A stretch of 16,651 nucleotides of DNA from JANRKG01 sp033763635 (GCA_033763635.1 JANRKG010000403.1:1-16651), one strand, 5' to 3'. Numbered from the stretch's first letter, positions 6,186 through 13,725 are shown. Program-made: numbers and translations. Notes: a model not told the origin generated them from the sequence alone.

Positions 6186-7496
6186 ATGACCCTCACCGTC
6201 CCGCAAACTGATCCCTTCTGGCTCCAAAACGCTTCCGTTCCGGCGGCTCTCCTTATTCCTTCCCCTCCTGCGGAAGCGTCCCAAACCTGGGAGGGGTTAG
6301 TGTTGGTGGATATTCTTATTCAGAATGGACGGATTGCCCAAATCATCCCAGCCACCCATCAAAGTTCCTCTGAACCCTGTTTAGATCTGGCCCGTAAACA
6401 AGTCTGGTCTTGCTTTGTAGACCTGCATACCCATCTCGATAAGGGGCATATCTGGAATCGAACTCCCAATCCCGATAGCACCTTTACGAAGGCTCTGGAG
6501 ATGGCTCGGAAGGACTCCCAGAGCTACTGGCAAGCGGAGGATCTATATCGCCGGATGGAATTTGCTCTGAAATGTAGTTACGCTCACGGCACCCGTGCGA
6601 TCAGAACCCATTTGGATGTCTTACCGAATCGAGTGGAGGTGAGTTGGGAAGTATTTCAAACCCTCCGGCAAGAATGGGCCGATCGCATCACCCTCCAGGC
6701 GGTCCCTTTAGCAGGTCTTGACTACTTTATGGGAACCGAAGGGGAACAGGTCGCAGATTTAGTTGCTGAGGCCGGGGGCATTTTGGGAGGGGTGGCATGG
6801 ATGAACCCAGAGGTGGCCCAACAGATCGATCGCATGATGGATTTGGCTTGCGATCGAAACTTGCCCCTCGATTTCCATGTGGACGAGAATAACGATCCAA
6901 CCAGTATTACCCTCCAGTACATTGCTGAAGCGGCACTGAAGCGCTCTTTCCCCCAACAAATTGTCTGTGGGCACGCCTGTAGTCTGGCAGTACAGTCACC
7001 CGAAGTAGCAAATTTGACGATCGATCGGGTGAAGGAAGCCGGGATTGGCATTGTCAGCCTTCCCATGTGCAATCTGTACTTGCAGGACCGTCAAACAGGC
7101 CGCACTCCCCGGTGGCGAGGGGTAACGCTCGTTCATGAACTGAAACAAAAAGGAGTACCTGTTGCCCTTGCCAGTGATAACTGCCGCGACCCCTTTCATG
7201 GATTTGGGGATCACGATGGATTGGAAGTATTCTCCCAATCCGCCAAAATCGCCCACCTGGATCAACCCTATGGGGATTGGCCCAAAGCTGTCACCACAAC
7301 CCCTGCGGCACTCATGGGCTTACCCCACCCCTCCCGTTTGGAAGTCGGTGCGCCCGCCGATCTGGTGATCTTTAAAGCACGAAACTACAGTGAGTTGTTA
7401 TCCCGTCCCCAGCACGATCGTTTAGTGTTGCGAAATGGCAGGGCGATCGACACAACCCTACCGGATTATTCGGAATTAGATGATTTGGGCGTTTAA
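6186..7496 (+). CDS. codA: Cytosine deaminase-type amidohydrolase
   Basis: A 436-residue metal-dependent hydrolase of the amidohydrolase superfamily. The metal and catalytic residues match the spacing of E. coli CodA: H81 and H83 in VDLHTHLDKGH, H231 and E234 in DFHVDEN, H263 in CGHACSLA and D331 in ASDNCRDPF. CodA has 61, 63, 214, 217, 246 and 313, a near-constant offset of 17-20. The expected reaction is cytosine to uracil plus ammonia, or deamination of a related ring such as isoguanine or creatinine; the family is broad, so the substrate is not proved. The start at 6186 gives the normal N-terminal beta-sandwich segment; the ribosome site is weak. It follows the ABC permease and overlaps tail to tail with the ureohydrolase gene. 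Confidence 0.82.
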   Translation: MTLTVPQTDPFWLQNASVPAALLIPSPPAEASQTWEGLVLVDILIQNGRIAQIIPATHQSSSEPCLDLARKQVWSCFVDLHTHLDKGHIWNRTPNPDSTFTKALEMARKDSQSYWQAEDLYRRMEFALKCSYAHGTRAIRTHLDVLPNRVEVSWEVFQTLRQEWADRITLQAVPLAGLDYFMGTEGEQVADLVAEAGGILGGVAWMNPEVAQQIDRMMDLACDRNLPLDFHVDENNDPTSITLQYIAEAALKRSFPQQIVCGHACSLAVQSPEVANLTIDRVKEAGIGIVSLPMCNLYLQDRQTGRTPRWRGVTLVHELKQKGVPVALASDNCRDPFHGFGDHDGLEVFSQSAKIAHLDQPYGDWPKAVTTTPAALMGLPHPSRLEVGAPADLVIFKARNYSELLSRPQHDRLVLRNGRAIDTTLPDYSELDDLGV

Positions 7497-8590
7497 CCGC
7501 TCTGGAAGTTCGACAGAGCCATTAAGTTACAGAGCTTATAAACAGCCCTCGCAGCCACGTTTCCATCCCATTCTGCATCCCCCACTTCCACGACATCAAA
7601 CCCGATGATCTGCCGTCCGCTTTGGACCACCTCCCGAAACAGGCAAAACACCTGTTCTAACTCCAGCCCTCCCGGAACAGGCGTTCCGGTATTGGGGCAA
7701 AGTTTTGGGTCCAACCCGTCTATGTCAAAGCTGATGTAAACCTGGGGAGGCAGTTCCGCTACCATTTTCTGACACAGATCCAGCCAGGTCATGCCTGCAT
7801 AGAGTTTCTGCTTCAGTAGGGGATCGTAGTAGGCAGAAACCCGCCCGTTGGATTGTTGGATCAAATTGACCTCATCCTGACAGAGATCCCGAATTCCCAC
7901 CTGCACCAGTTTCGAGAGTTGGGGAATTTGCAGAGCATTGAACATGATCGAAGCATGGGAGAACTGAAACCCTTCGTAGGCTTTCCGTAGGTCTGCATGG
8001 GCATCAATGTGCAGTACGCCAAAGGTGGGGTATCGCTGGGCAAGCGCCTGCATCAATCCCAGCGGAACACTGTGATCGCCACCGATCGCTGCCACCTGCT
8101 TTCCTTTCCCTAAAGCAATACGGGCCTGATTCCACAGCCATTGGTTGAGGGTTCCACATTCCTGGTTAATGCGGGCTTGCAACTGCACCAGATCCGGGTC
8201 ATCTTCAACGGCTTTGCCCTGCTCCAGATGTTCAATAATCCGTACCGCTTGCTGACGGAGCGATCGGCTCTTGTCTGCCACAAACTGGGGAATTTCTGCC
8301 ATAAAAATTCCCTGCTTCCATCCGTCGGGATTGTCAAAGTCAAAGATATCCAGTTGGCGCGAAGCCTCTAACACTCGTTGCGGCCCTGCTGCCGTTCCTG
8401 GATTGTAAGAAACCGTGACTTCCCAGGGCACCCCAAACACAATCAAATTGGCAGAGTCGTAGTCGAAGGGAAATCCTAACAAATTGCCATTGTCCAGGCC
8501 GATCGCATTAGGGTCAAAGGTTTGGAGAATTTCTTCACGGGTAGGCATTAGGGCAAGAACAGGGGGAATAACGGGAGTTTGCTTCCCCAT
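7493..8590 (-). CDS. Ureohydrolase family enzyme (agmatinase / arginase / guanidine hydrolase)
   Basis: A 365-residue binuclear metal hydrolase. All metal ligands of the arginase fold are present: H173 in GGDHSVPLG, D196/H198/D200 in HIDAHADL, and D289/D291 in SFDIDGLDP. The domain-end block FDVVEV (331-336) is also typical. It has a longer N-terminus than E. coli agmatinase (about 306 residues) and an unusual VPWEVTVSYNPGTAAGP block (54-70). Length and this block recall the cyanobacterial group that includes the nickel-dependent guanidine hydrolase GdmH of Synechocystis (sll1077), but I cannot exclude agmatinase. Either way it would release urea plus an amine or ammonia. No ykkC-type guanidine riboswitch was recognised in the 154-base upstream gap. 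The gene is convergent with the deaminase gene. Confidence 0.85.
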   Translation of the reverse strand: MGKQTPVIPPVLALMPTREEILQTFDPNAIGLDNGNLLGFPFDYDSANLIVFGVPWEVTVSYNPGTAAGPQRVLEASRQLDIFDFDNPDGWKQGIFMAEIPQFVADKSRSLRQQAVRIIEHLEQGKAVEDDPDLVQLQARINQECGTLNQWLWNQARIALGKGKQVAAIGGDHSVPLGLMQALAQRYPTFGVLHIDAHADLRKAYEGFQFSHASIMFNALQIPQLSKLVQVGIRDLCQDEVNLIQQSNGRVSAYYDPLLKQKLYAGMTWLDLCQKMVAELPPQVYISFDIDGLDPKLCPNTGTPVPGGLELEQVFCLFREVVQSGRQIIGFDVVEVGDAEWDGNVAARAVYKLCNLMALSNFQSG

Positions 8591-8744
8591 TCTGGCATTT
8601 GTTCAAGGGCAATTGAGGGTACGGATCTCTTATCCGACACAATTAAGATTTCAATCGCGATCGGGTAGGTTTACTAAGTAGTGATAGGGTTTTACCAGAT
8701 TTAACCTTTGTTGCCTTAATTTTTAGATAACTGAGGAGTCGTTG

Positions 8745-9209
8745 ATGGATCGTATTCAAGCCCAATTTGCCAAGTTATGGCAACTTTTAACTGCTGCCGA
8801 AACCACAGATACCTATAGCAAAACCCTTTCCCTCACCAGTAGTATTCTCAAGGAAACTGCTACCCTCCTGTGGCTTCTAGTCTGCCTGGTTCTGGTGGCT
8901 TTTGACTGGTTCTGGAATACCGCTTTTCAGTTGGGGTATGCAGTCCGCGCATGGGTGAATGGCCTGGATAGCCAGGGTGAACAACTTGTTCCCAACACTG
9001 GAAAATCGCTTTTGGAAGTTGGTAAAAACAGCCTGATCTCCAGCATCAACCACGCGAAAGAGCAATTGGGCGTTCCCGTGAGCCTCCCACCCGCACCTCC
9101 AGAACCTCGAAAAATTGAAGCTGCTAAACCGATCGAATCTCCTAAGACGGTGACAGTGGCTCCCCCCGTTGCCCCATCGCAGGAACCGAAGGTTGGGGAT
9201 GAAGAATAA
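8745..9209 (+). CDS. Conserved-looking single-pass membrane protein of unknown function
   Basis: A 154-residue protein. An N-terminal amphipathic region (1-38) is followed by a strong hydrophobic helix at about 39-58 (ATLLWLLVCLVLVAFDWFWN). A mixed-charge segment leads into a proline- and alanine-rich tail (about 112-154, with PPAPPEPRK and TVAPPVAPSQEP) ending in acidic residues. There is no cleavable signal peptide, so it is probably anchored by one helix. The ATG at 8745 is preferred over a TTG one codon upstream because GAGGAG lies six to seven bases before it. I recognise no family. A large hairpin with a T run follows the gene. Confidence 0.72.
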   Translation: MDRIQAQFAKLWQLLTAAETTDTYSKTLSLTSSILKETATLLWLLVCLVLVAFDWFWNTAFQLGYAVRAWVNGLDSQGEQLVPNTGKSLLEVGKNSLISSINHAKEQLGVPVSLPPAPPEPRKIEAAKPIESPKTVTVAPPVAPSQEPKVGDEE

Positions 9210-9212
9210 GAG

Positions 9213-9295
9213 GGTGAGGGGATAAGGAGGTGAGGGGAAACAAACTTTTTTGACTTGTGTTTTTCCCTCATCTCCTTATGCCCTCATCTTTTTTT
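9213..9295 (+). terminator. Large hairpin with T run after the membrane-protein gene
   Basis: A 27-28-base imperfect inverted repeat, GGTGAGGGGATAAGGAGGTG... (9213-9240) with its near-complement (9262-9288), encloses a 21-base loop and is followed by seven T residues (9289-9295). It starts four bases after the stop codon. It can act as a terminator, though the stem is much longer than usual and may be a repeat element used as one. Confidence 0.6.
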
Positions 9296-9378
9296 CCCCT
9301 CTCTACATTCCTACCTCCTTCCCCTGTTCCTCTGTCCCCTTCTCAGGGCATTCTGAAATAAGCAGAGAGGGTAAGGGG

Positions 9379-10428
9379 ATGATGGAACGGGACTCGAATC
9401 AAAGCCATTCATGGGATCAGATTAGAACCGAAGCGGTGGCTCTTTATCGCCAGGGAAGACTCCGGGAATATTTGGTGTTGTCAGAACGTAACTTGTGGGA
9501 AGCCCATCGGATAGGGGATACGGCCCGCGAGGCAATCGCTTGCAGTGATGTGGGGCTGGCCCACTCCCGGTTAGGGGAAACTCAAAAAGCATTGACTTGC
9601 TACGAACAGGCGATCGAGCAGTTCCGGACCCTGAAGAACCATACCCGTGAAGCCGCGACCCTCAGTAACCTCGCCTTGCTCTATGCCAAGATGGGGCAGC
9701 CTCGACGGGCACTTCTGATTCATCACCAAATTCTGGTCGTCCGTCAAGCAACGGGCGATCGGCTGGGGCAAGCCATCACCCTCAATAACCTGGGATTCGC
9801 CTATAGCGCATGCAAGCAGCCCGATGAGGCACTCAAGCATTTCAATCAGTCTCTTGCCATTTACCGGGAGAGTGCGGCAACCCCCAAGGAATCGGTAAAG
9901 CGACGCTTAGGGGAAGCCTCGACCCTCAACAATATTGGCTCCGTTTATAGTGACTTAAATCTGCTGAATCAAGCCTTGAAATTCTATCGCCATGCCCTCT
10001 TGATTCGGCAAGACCTGGAAGATTGTGTTGGCGAAGCGGTCACGCTCAACAATATGGCCGTCTTACACAACAAACTCGGTCAGCCTAATCTGGCCCTCCT
10101 GTACTACCATCAAGTGCTTCTGCAACAACAATCAACGGGCGATCGACCGGGAGAAGCCGTTACCCTGTCCAACATGGCAGCGGCTTACCAAAAACTCAAA
10201 CAACCCAAACTTGCCCTCGAACACTACAACCAGTCCCTGCTGATCCGCCGCGATCTGCAAGACCTATCTGGAGAAGTTAATATTCTCTCAAACATCGGTA
10301 GCATCTGGGCTGATTTGGGCCATCCAGACTGGGCCAGAAGCCTTTATCGGCAGGCGCACGACATCGCAGAAAGAACGAGCAATCCTTCTTTGATCGATTG
10401 GGTGCAGCATTTGATTGATAATCTTTAG
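9379..10428 (+). CDS. Tetratricopeptide repeat (TPR) protein
   Basis: A 349-residue protein built from seven TPR units of about 40 residues, starting near residues 51, 91, 131, 179, 219, 259 and 299. Each carries the pattern GEAVTLNNMA...G.P..AL.YY.Q.L....., as in kinesin-light-chain/Rapsyn-like TPRs (TPR_12). The third unit is about eight residues longer because of an ESAATPKESVKRR insertion. There is no signal peptide, membrane helix or catalytic domain, so it should be a cytoplasmic protein-binding scaffold; its partner is unknown. Upstream in-frame codons back to 9250 encode low-complexity sequence. The ATG at 9379, after GAGAGGGTAAGGGG, is therefore the likely start, with an equally placed second ATG at 9382. 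Confidence 0.87.
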   Translation: MMERDSNQSHSWDQIRTEAVALYRQGRLREYLVLSERNLWEAHRIGDTAREAIACSDVGLAHSRLGETQKALTCYEQAIEQFRTLKNHTREAATLSNLALLYAKMGQPRRALLIHHQILVVRQATGDRLGQAITLNNLGFAYSACKQPDEALKHFNQSLAIYRESAATPKESVKRRLGEASTLNNIGSVYSDLNLLNQALKFYRHALLIRQDLEDCVGEAVTLNNMAVLHNKLGQPNLALLYYHQVLLQQQSTGDRPGEAVTLSNMAAAYQKLKQPKLALEHYNQSLLIRRDLQDLSGEVNILSNIGSIWADLGHPDWARSLYRQAHDIAERTSNPSLIDWVQHLIDNL

Positions 10429-10439
10429 AAGATTGGTGG

Positions 10440-10467
10440 TGGGTGATGGACAGTTACCCATCACCCA
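10440..10467. terminator. Perfect hairpin between TPR gene and ispF
   Basis: TGGGTGATGG (10440-10449) pairs exactly with CCATCACCCA (10458-10467) around an eight-base loop, 12 bases after the TPR stop and 29 bases before ispF. No T run follows, so it may act as a weak terminator or processing site, or be a short palindromic repeat. Confidence 0.5.
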
Positions 10468-10496
10468 TTCCCTAATCAAACACCGCACCCGAAATT

Positions 10497-10985
10497 ATGA
10501 CCATTCGCATCGGTAACGGCTACGACATTCACCGCTTGGTTCCAGAACGATCGCTGATTTTAGGAGGGATTAAGATCCCCCATGAACTGGGACTCCTGGG
10601 CCATAGTGATGCGGATGTATTGACCCACGCGATTATGGATGCGATGCTGGGTGCCCTCAGTCTGGGAGATATTGGGCACTATTTTCCCCCTACTGATCCC
10701 CAGTGGGCCGGAGCGGATAGCCTGGTGCTACTGGATAAGGTGCATCAGTTGGTACGCGATCGGGGTTGGCAGATCAGCAACATTGATTCGGTCATTGTGG
10801 CAGAACGGCCCAAGTTAAAGCCCCATATTCCGGCGATGCGCGATCGGTTGGCGGAGGTACTGAGTCTCCAACCGGATCAGGTGGGAGTGAAGGCGACGAC
10901 GAACGAGAAATTAGATGCAGTGGGCCGAGAAGAGGGCATTGCAGCGTATGCAGTGGTGCTTCTAACAGCAAGCTCAAAAAATTAG
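10497..10985 (+). CDS. ispF: 2-C-methyl-D-erythritol 2,4-cyclodiphosphate synthase
   Basis: A 162-residue enzyme of the plastid-type (MEP) isoprenoid pathway. It converts CDP-methylerythritol 2-phosphate to the cyclic diphosphate with release of CMP, feeding carotenoid, phytol and quinone synthesis. The divalent metal ligands are D10 and H12 in GYDIHRL and H44 in GHSDADVLTHAIMDA. The C-terminal nucleotide-binding signature KATTNEKLDAVGREEGIAAY (132-151) is intact. Length matches the family (about 157-165). The enzyme works as a soluble homotrimer. It lies 68 bases after the TPR gene and converges with the PLP enzyme gene, with only 45 bases between their ends. The ribosome site is weak, as is common here. 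Confidence 0.97.
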   Translation: MTIRIGNGYDIHRLVPERSLILGGIKIPHELGLLGHSDADVLTHAIMDAMLGALSLGDIGHYFPPTDPQWAGADSLVLLDKVHQLVRDRGWQISNIDSVIVAERPKLKPHIPAMRDRLAEVLSLQPDQVGVKATTNEKLDAVGREEGIAAYAVVLLTASSKN

Positions 10986-11030
10986 TTCCTAGACAAACAA
11001 AGGAATCAACAGGGAAGAAAATTTCCTCTC

Positions 11031-12257
11031 TTAAGCTGGCCCCACTGCCTCGATCGCCAACTCCAGGGCAATGGCTATATGGGTCCAGTGCGTTCCCCCC
11101 TGGCAGAAGATCACATAGGGTTTCCGCAGGGGACCATCGGCGGAAAATTCTGAGGTGCTGCCATCAATAAAGGTGCCTCCTGCCATCACCAGTTGGCTCT
11201 CATATCCCGGCATTTCAGCAGGAACAGGGTCCAGATAAGAGCCGATCGGGGAGCAGGACTGAATCGCCCGACAGAATGCAATGAGTTTCTCAGGGGAGCC
11301 AAGCTTAACGGCCTGAATGACATCTCGACGGGGCGCAGCAGGCAAGGGGTTAACGGGATAGCCTAGTTGGTGGAACACCTGGGCTGTAAGGTGGTTGCCT
11401 TTCATCGCTTCCCCTACCATCTGGGGAGCCAGAAACAAGCCCTGAAATAACAGACGATTTTGATCGAAGGTGGCCCCGCCGGAACTTCCAATGCCGGGGG
11501 CCGTCAATCGACAGGTGGCGGCCTCTACCAGGTCCGCTCGTCCTGCCACGTATCCGCCAGCCGTGACGATTGTCCCTCCTGGATTCTTAATGAGAGATCC
11601 GGCAATTAGGTCGGCTCCAACGTGTGTGGGTTCCCGGTCCTCAACAAACTCACCGTAGCAGTTGTCTACAAAGCAAACCGTTGCCGGGTTTTGTTGCTTG
11701 ACAAGATGGACAATCTTCTCAATCTCGTCGAGACTGAGGCTTGATCGCCAGGAATACCCGCACGATCGTTGAATCAGAACCAAACGGGTGCGATCGGTGA
11801 CTGCATTCGCAAGGGCTATCCAATCGATCGTTCCTCCTGAAGTTAAGGCAAGTTCGCGGTAAAAAATGCCAAAATCTTTAAGGGAGCCTTGGTTATGACC
11901 ACGCAAACCAATCACTTCCTCTAACGTATCGTAGGGAGATCCCGCCACTGCCAACATTTCATCTCCCGGACGGAGGGTGCCAAAAAGGGCACAGGTAATG
12001 GCATGGGTGCCAGAGACAAACTGAACCCGCACCGCTGCTGCCTCAGCCCCCATCACCTCAGCAAAGACTTGGTCGAGCACTTGACGACCCAAATCATCGT
12101 GACCATAACCAGTAACCCCTGAGAAATGGTGAGGTCCGACTCGATTATTTTTCAAAGCCGTTAGCACTCGCCTGAGATTTTTCTTGACCAGAGTGTCAAT
12201 TCCAGAAAAAATCGGAAGTAGTGCGTGTTCTGCCTCTTTAAGCTGTAAGCTGATCAT
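11031..12257 (-). CDS. PLP-dependent lyase-like enzyme of the 'aluminium resistance' family (COG4100)
   Basis: A 408-residue fold-type I PLP enzyme related to cystathionine beta-lyase and methionine gamma-lyase. The likely PLP lysine is K224 in AGSLIKNPGG, with D198 in CFVDNCYGEF contacting the pyridine ring. The blocks GPHHFSGVTGYGHDD (41-55) and FVSGTHAITCALFGTLRPGD (80-99) are typical of the COG4100/Alr family, whose 'aluminium resistance' label comes from a single bacterial phenotype and does not define the reaction. A C-S lyase role is possible but unproved. The start codon directly abuts a four-copy 12-bp tandem repeat, with no ribosome site visible between them. It is a single gene, convergent with ispF. 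Confidence 0.85.
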   Translation of the reverse strand: MISLQLKEAEHALLPIFSGIDTLVKKNLRRVLTALKNNRVGPHHFSGVTGYGHDDLGRQVLDQVFAEVMGAEAAAVRVQFVSGTHAITCALFGTLRPGDEMLAVAGSPYDTLEEVIGLRGHNQGSLKDFGIFYRELALTSGGTIDWIALANAVTDRTRLVLIQRSCGYSWRSSLSLDEIEKIVHLVKQQNPATVCFVDNCYGEFVEDREPTHVGADLIAGSLIKNPGGTIVTAGGYVAGRADLVEAATCRLTAPGIGSSGGATFDQNRLLFQGLFLAPQMVGEAMKGNHLTAQVFHQLGYPVNPLPAAPRRDVIQAVKLGSPEKLIAFCRAIQSCSPIGSYLDPVPAEMPGYESQLVMAGGTFIDGSTSEFSADGPLRKPYVIFCQGGTHWTHIAIALELAIEAVGPA

Positions 12258-12258
12258 C

Positions 12259-12306
12259 CGTATGTTGCTTCGTATGTTGCTTCGTGTGTTGCTTCGTGTG
12301 TTGCTT
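12259..12306. repeat. Four tandem copies of a 12-bp unit
   Basis: CGTATGTTGCTT at 12259 and 12271, then CGTGTGTTGCTT at 12283 and 12295, run head to tail with one varying position. The array ends one base before the start codon of the COG4100 gene on the minus strand, so it forms the immediate 5' leader of that message. Confidence 0.92.
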
Positions 12307-12364
12307 TTTAATATGTCGCTTCCCTCTTGGTAGCGATATACCCTAGTAGCGAGATATTCCGTAT

Positions 12365-12390
12365 GGTTGTTCTGTAAGGTTGTTCTGTAA
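12365..12390. repeat. Two tandem copies of a 13-bp unit
   Basis: GGTTGTTCTGTAA occurs at 12365-12377 and again, identically, at 12378-12390. Confidence 0.9.
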
Positions 12391-12419
12391 AGCTATCCTT
12401 CAAGGCTGTTATGCATAAC

Positions 12420-12451
12420 CATGTTCTGCTTAACCCATGTTTCGCTTAACC
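12420..12451. repeat. Two tandem copies of a 16-bp unit
   Basis: CATGTTCTGCTTAACC (12420-12435) is followed directly by CATGTTTCGCTTAACC (12436-12451), with two mismatches. Confidence 0.88.
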
Positions 12452-12482
12452 TGTCGGGGTAACTTCTACCGAATCACTAAAG

Positions 12483-12538
12483 CTGGATAATTCATACTGG
12501 ATAATTCATACTGGATAATTCACACTGGATAACTCATA
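12483..12538. repeat. Four tandem copies of a 14-bp unit
   Basis: CTGGATAATTCATA (12483 and 12497), CTGGATAATTCACA (12511) and CTGGATAACTCATA (12525) run head to tail. At most two bases differ between any two copies. Confidence 0.93.
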
Positions 12539-12554
12539 CCAGCATGAGCTACAC

Positions 12555-12593
12555 CAGTTGTCTGTATCAGTTGCCTGTGCCAGTGTGATCTAT
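12555..12593. repeat. Degenerate 13-bp tandem repeat
   Basis: CAGTTGTCTGTAT (12555-12567) and CAGTTGCCTGTGC (12568-12580) are followed by a more diverged CAGTGTGATCTAT (12581-12593). This looks like an older duplication of the same kind as its neighbours. Confidence 0.55.
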
Positions 12594-12794
12594 GATACAG
12601 GATGAGCGTTTGTCGCTGATGTTGTGCATGAATCATGCTAGCGCACATTGCAAAGCAAAATGTCCAACTCAGGGATTGCGATGCAAAACGTCATGTAAAG
12701 CTGCAAACCAGCACTTTAGGTGATGGATCATACAAAATTTCTGGGGACAACAATTCGTTACGACCACTCATTTTCCGTTTTATAAGGCTTTTGA

Positions 12795-13610
12795 ATGACT
12801 ATTGCGACTTCTGACAAACTCCCTCTCAACTGGCCAGTCATTCTGTTCATGGCTGGCGTACACATCGGCGCGGTGGTAGCCCTGTTTCCACAATTCTTTA
12901 GCTGGCGTGCGGTTGGTTTATGTTTGTTCATGTACTGGGTAACGGGCTGTTTAGGGGTAACGCTAGGGTTACATCGCCTGGTTTCCCATCGTAGTTTTCA
13001 GGTTCCGAAGTGGTTGGAATATTTTTTGGTGTTCTGTGGCAGTCTGGCGTGTCAGGGTGGGCCAATCGAATGGATCGGGTTACACCGCCATCACCACTTA
13101 TATTCTGACCAAGATAATGATCATCATAATTCGGGGCGGGGGTTCTGGTGGAGCCACATGGCCTGGATGTTCCACGATGTTCCTGCCAAACAAGAGTTAG
13201 GGCGCTTTACCAAGGATATTGGGAACGACCCAGTTTATCTATTTTTAGAAAATTATTTTTTGGGTGTTCAGTTTGCCCTGGCGGTCCTGTTTTATTTCTT
13301 AGGCGGGTGGCCCTTTGTATTCTGGGGAATTTTTGCTCGTCTCGTGCTGGTCTATCACGTTACCTGGTTTGTGAATAGTGCAACCCACCTGTTCGGCTAC
13401 CGTTCCCACGAATCCGGCGATCGTTCTACCAATTGCTGGTGGGTCGCGCTTCTCGCGTTTGGAGAAGGCTGGCACAACAACCACCATGCCTACCAATACT
13501 CGGCCCGTCATGGGTTGCGGTGGTGGGAGTTTGATCTCACCTGGACTATCATCCGGTTCTTAAAGATGCTTGGTTTGGCGACCAATGTCAAGATTGCCGA
13601 ACAAAAATAA
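12795..13610 (+). CDS. desC: Acyl-lipid delta-9 fatty acid desaturase
   Basis: A 271-residue integral membrane di-iron enzyme. It has the three histidine boxes of the acyl-CoA/acyl-lipid desaturase family: HRLVSH (60-65), HRHHH (97-101) and HNNHH (227-231). Four hydrophobic stretches (about 14-33, 37-58, 74-90, 155-195) surround them. The size and box sequences match cyanobacterial DesC, which puts the first double bond into stearoyl groups of membrane lipids using ferredoxin. The C-terminal b5 domain of yeast Ole1 is absent, as expected. In other cyanobacteria desC is often expressed constitutively or mildly cold-induced; the sequence here does not show which. The ATG at 12795 has an AAGG motif seven bases upstream. 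A short terminator overlaps the stop codon. Confidence 0.93.
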   Translation: MTIATSDKLPLNWPVILFMAGVHIGAVVALFPQFFSWRAVGLCLFMYWVTGCLGVTLGLHRLVSHRSFQVPKWLEYFLVFCGSLACQGGPIEWIGLHRHHHLYSDQDNDHHNSGRGFWWSHMAWMFHDVPAKQELGRFTKDIGNDPVYLFLENYFLGVQFALAVLFYFLGGWPFVFWGIFARLVLVYHVTWFVNSATHLFGYRSHESGDRSTNCWWVALLAFGEGWHNNHHAYQYSARHGLRWWEFDLTWTIIRFLKMLGLATNVKIAEQK

Positions 13611-13633
13611 CAACCCTTTTGGGTTGTCTCTTG
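13610..13633 (+). terminator. Short terminator-like hairpin at the desC stop
   Basis: ACAACCC (13610-13616) pairs with GGGTTGT (13621-13627) around a TTTT loop, followed by the pyrimidine-rich CTCTTGCTCC. The stem includes the last base of the stop codon. The T run is poor, so termination strength is uncertain. Confidence 0.55.
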
Positions 13634-13663
13634 CTCCTGACTGTTAACGCTCTGTTAAAAATA

Positions 13664-13725
13664 ATTGTTTAGGGTGGATGATTCCCATCAATCTTTGAAC
13701 GATGGAGGACATCCACCCTTACAAT
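13664..13725 (+). promoter_or_regulatory. Large hairpin in the aspS leader
   Basis: AGGGTGGATG (13671-13680) pairs exactly with CATCCACCCT (13710-13719). The stem extends outward with ATTGT/ACAAT (13664-13668/13721-13725) and inward with CCATC/GATGG (13685-13689/13701-13705). It ends 38 bases before the aspS ATG. Cyanobacteria are not known to use T-box leaders and the structure has no T-box motif, so its role is open. Confidence 0.6.

Larger units (their letters stand above)
12258..12794. other. Intergenic spacer made of short tandem duplications (537 bp)
   Basis: This divergent spacer separates the COG4100 gene from desC. Its first 340 bases consist largely of small head-to-tail repeats of different sequence (units of 12, 13, 16, 14 and 13 bases), listed separately. 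The part nearer desC (12600-12794) has no repeats. It must hold the desC promoter and leader, but I could not assign boxes with confidence. Confidence 0.75.

Noticed and set aside
8591..8744. Possible guanidine (ykkC) riboswitch upstream of the ureohydrolase gene
   Set aside because: The minus strand lacks the conserved ykkC blocks; only AT-rich divergent promoter-type sequence is seen.
9250..9378. N-terminal extension of the TPR protein from a TTG at 9250
   Set aside because: It is encoded by a pyrimidine-rich terminator and spacer; a good ribosome site precedes the ATG at 9379.
12259..12593. CRISPR array
   Set aside because: The repeats are directly tandem without spacers, the units are only 12-16 bp and differ in sequence, and no cas genes are present.
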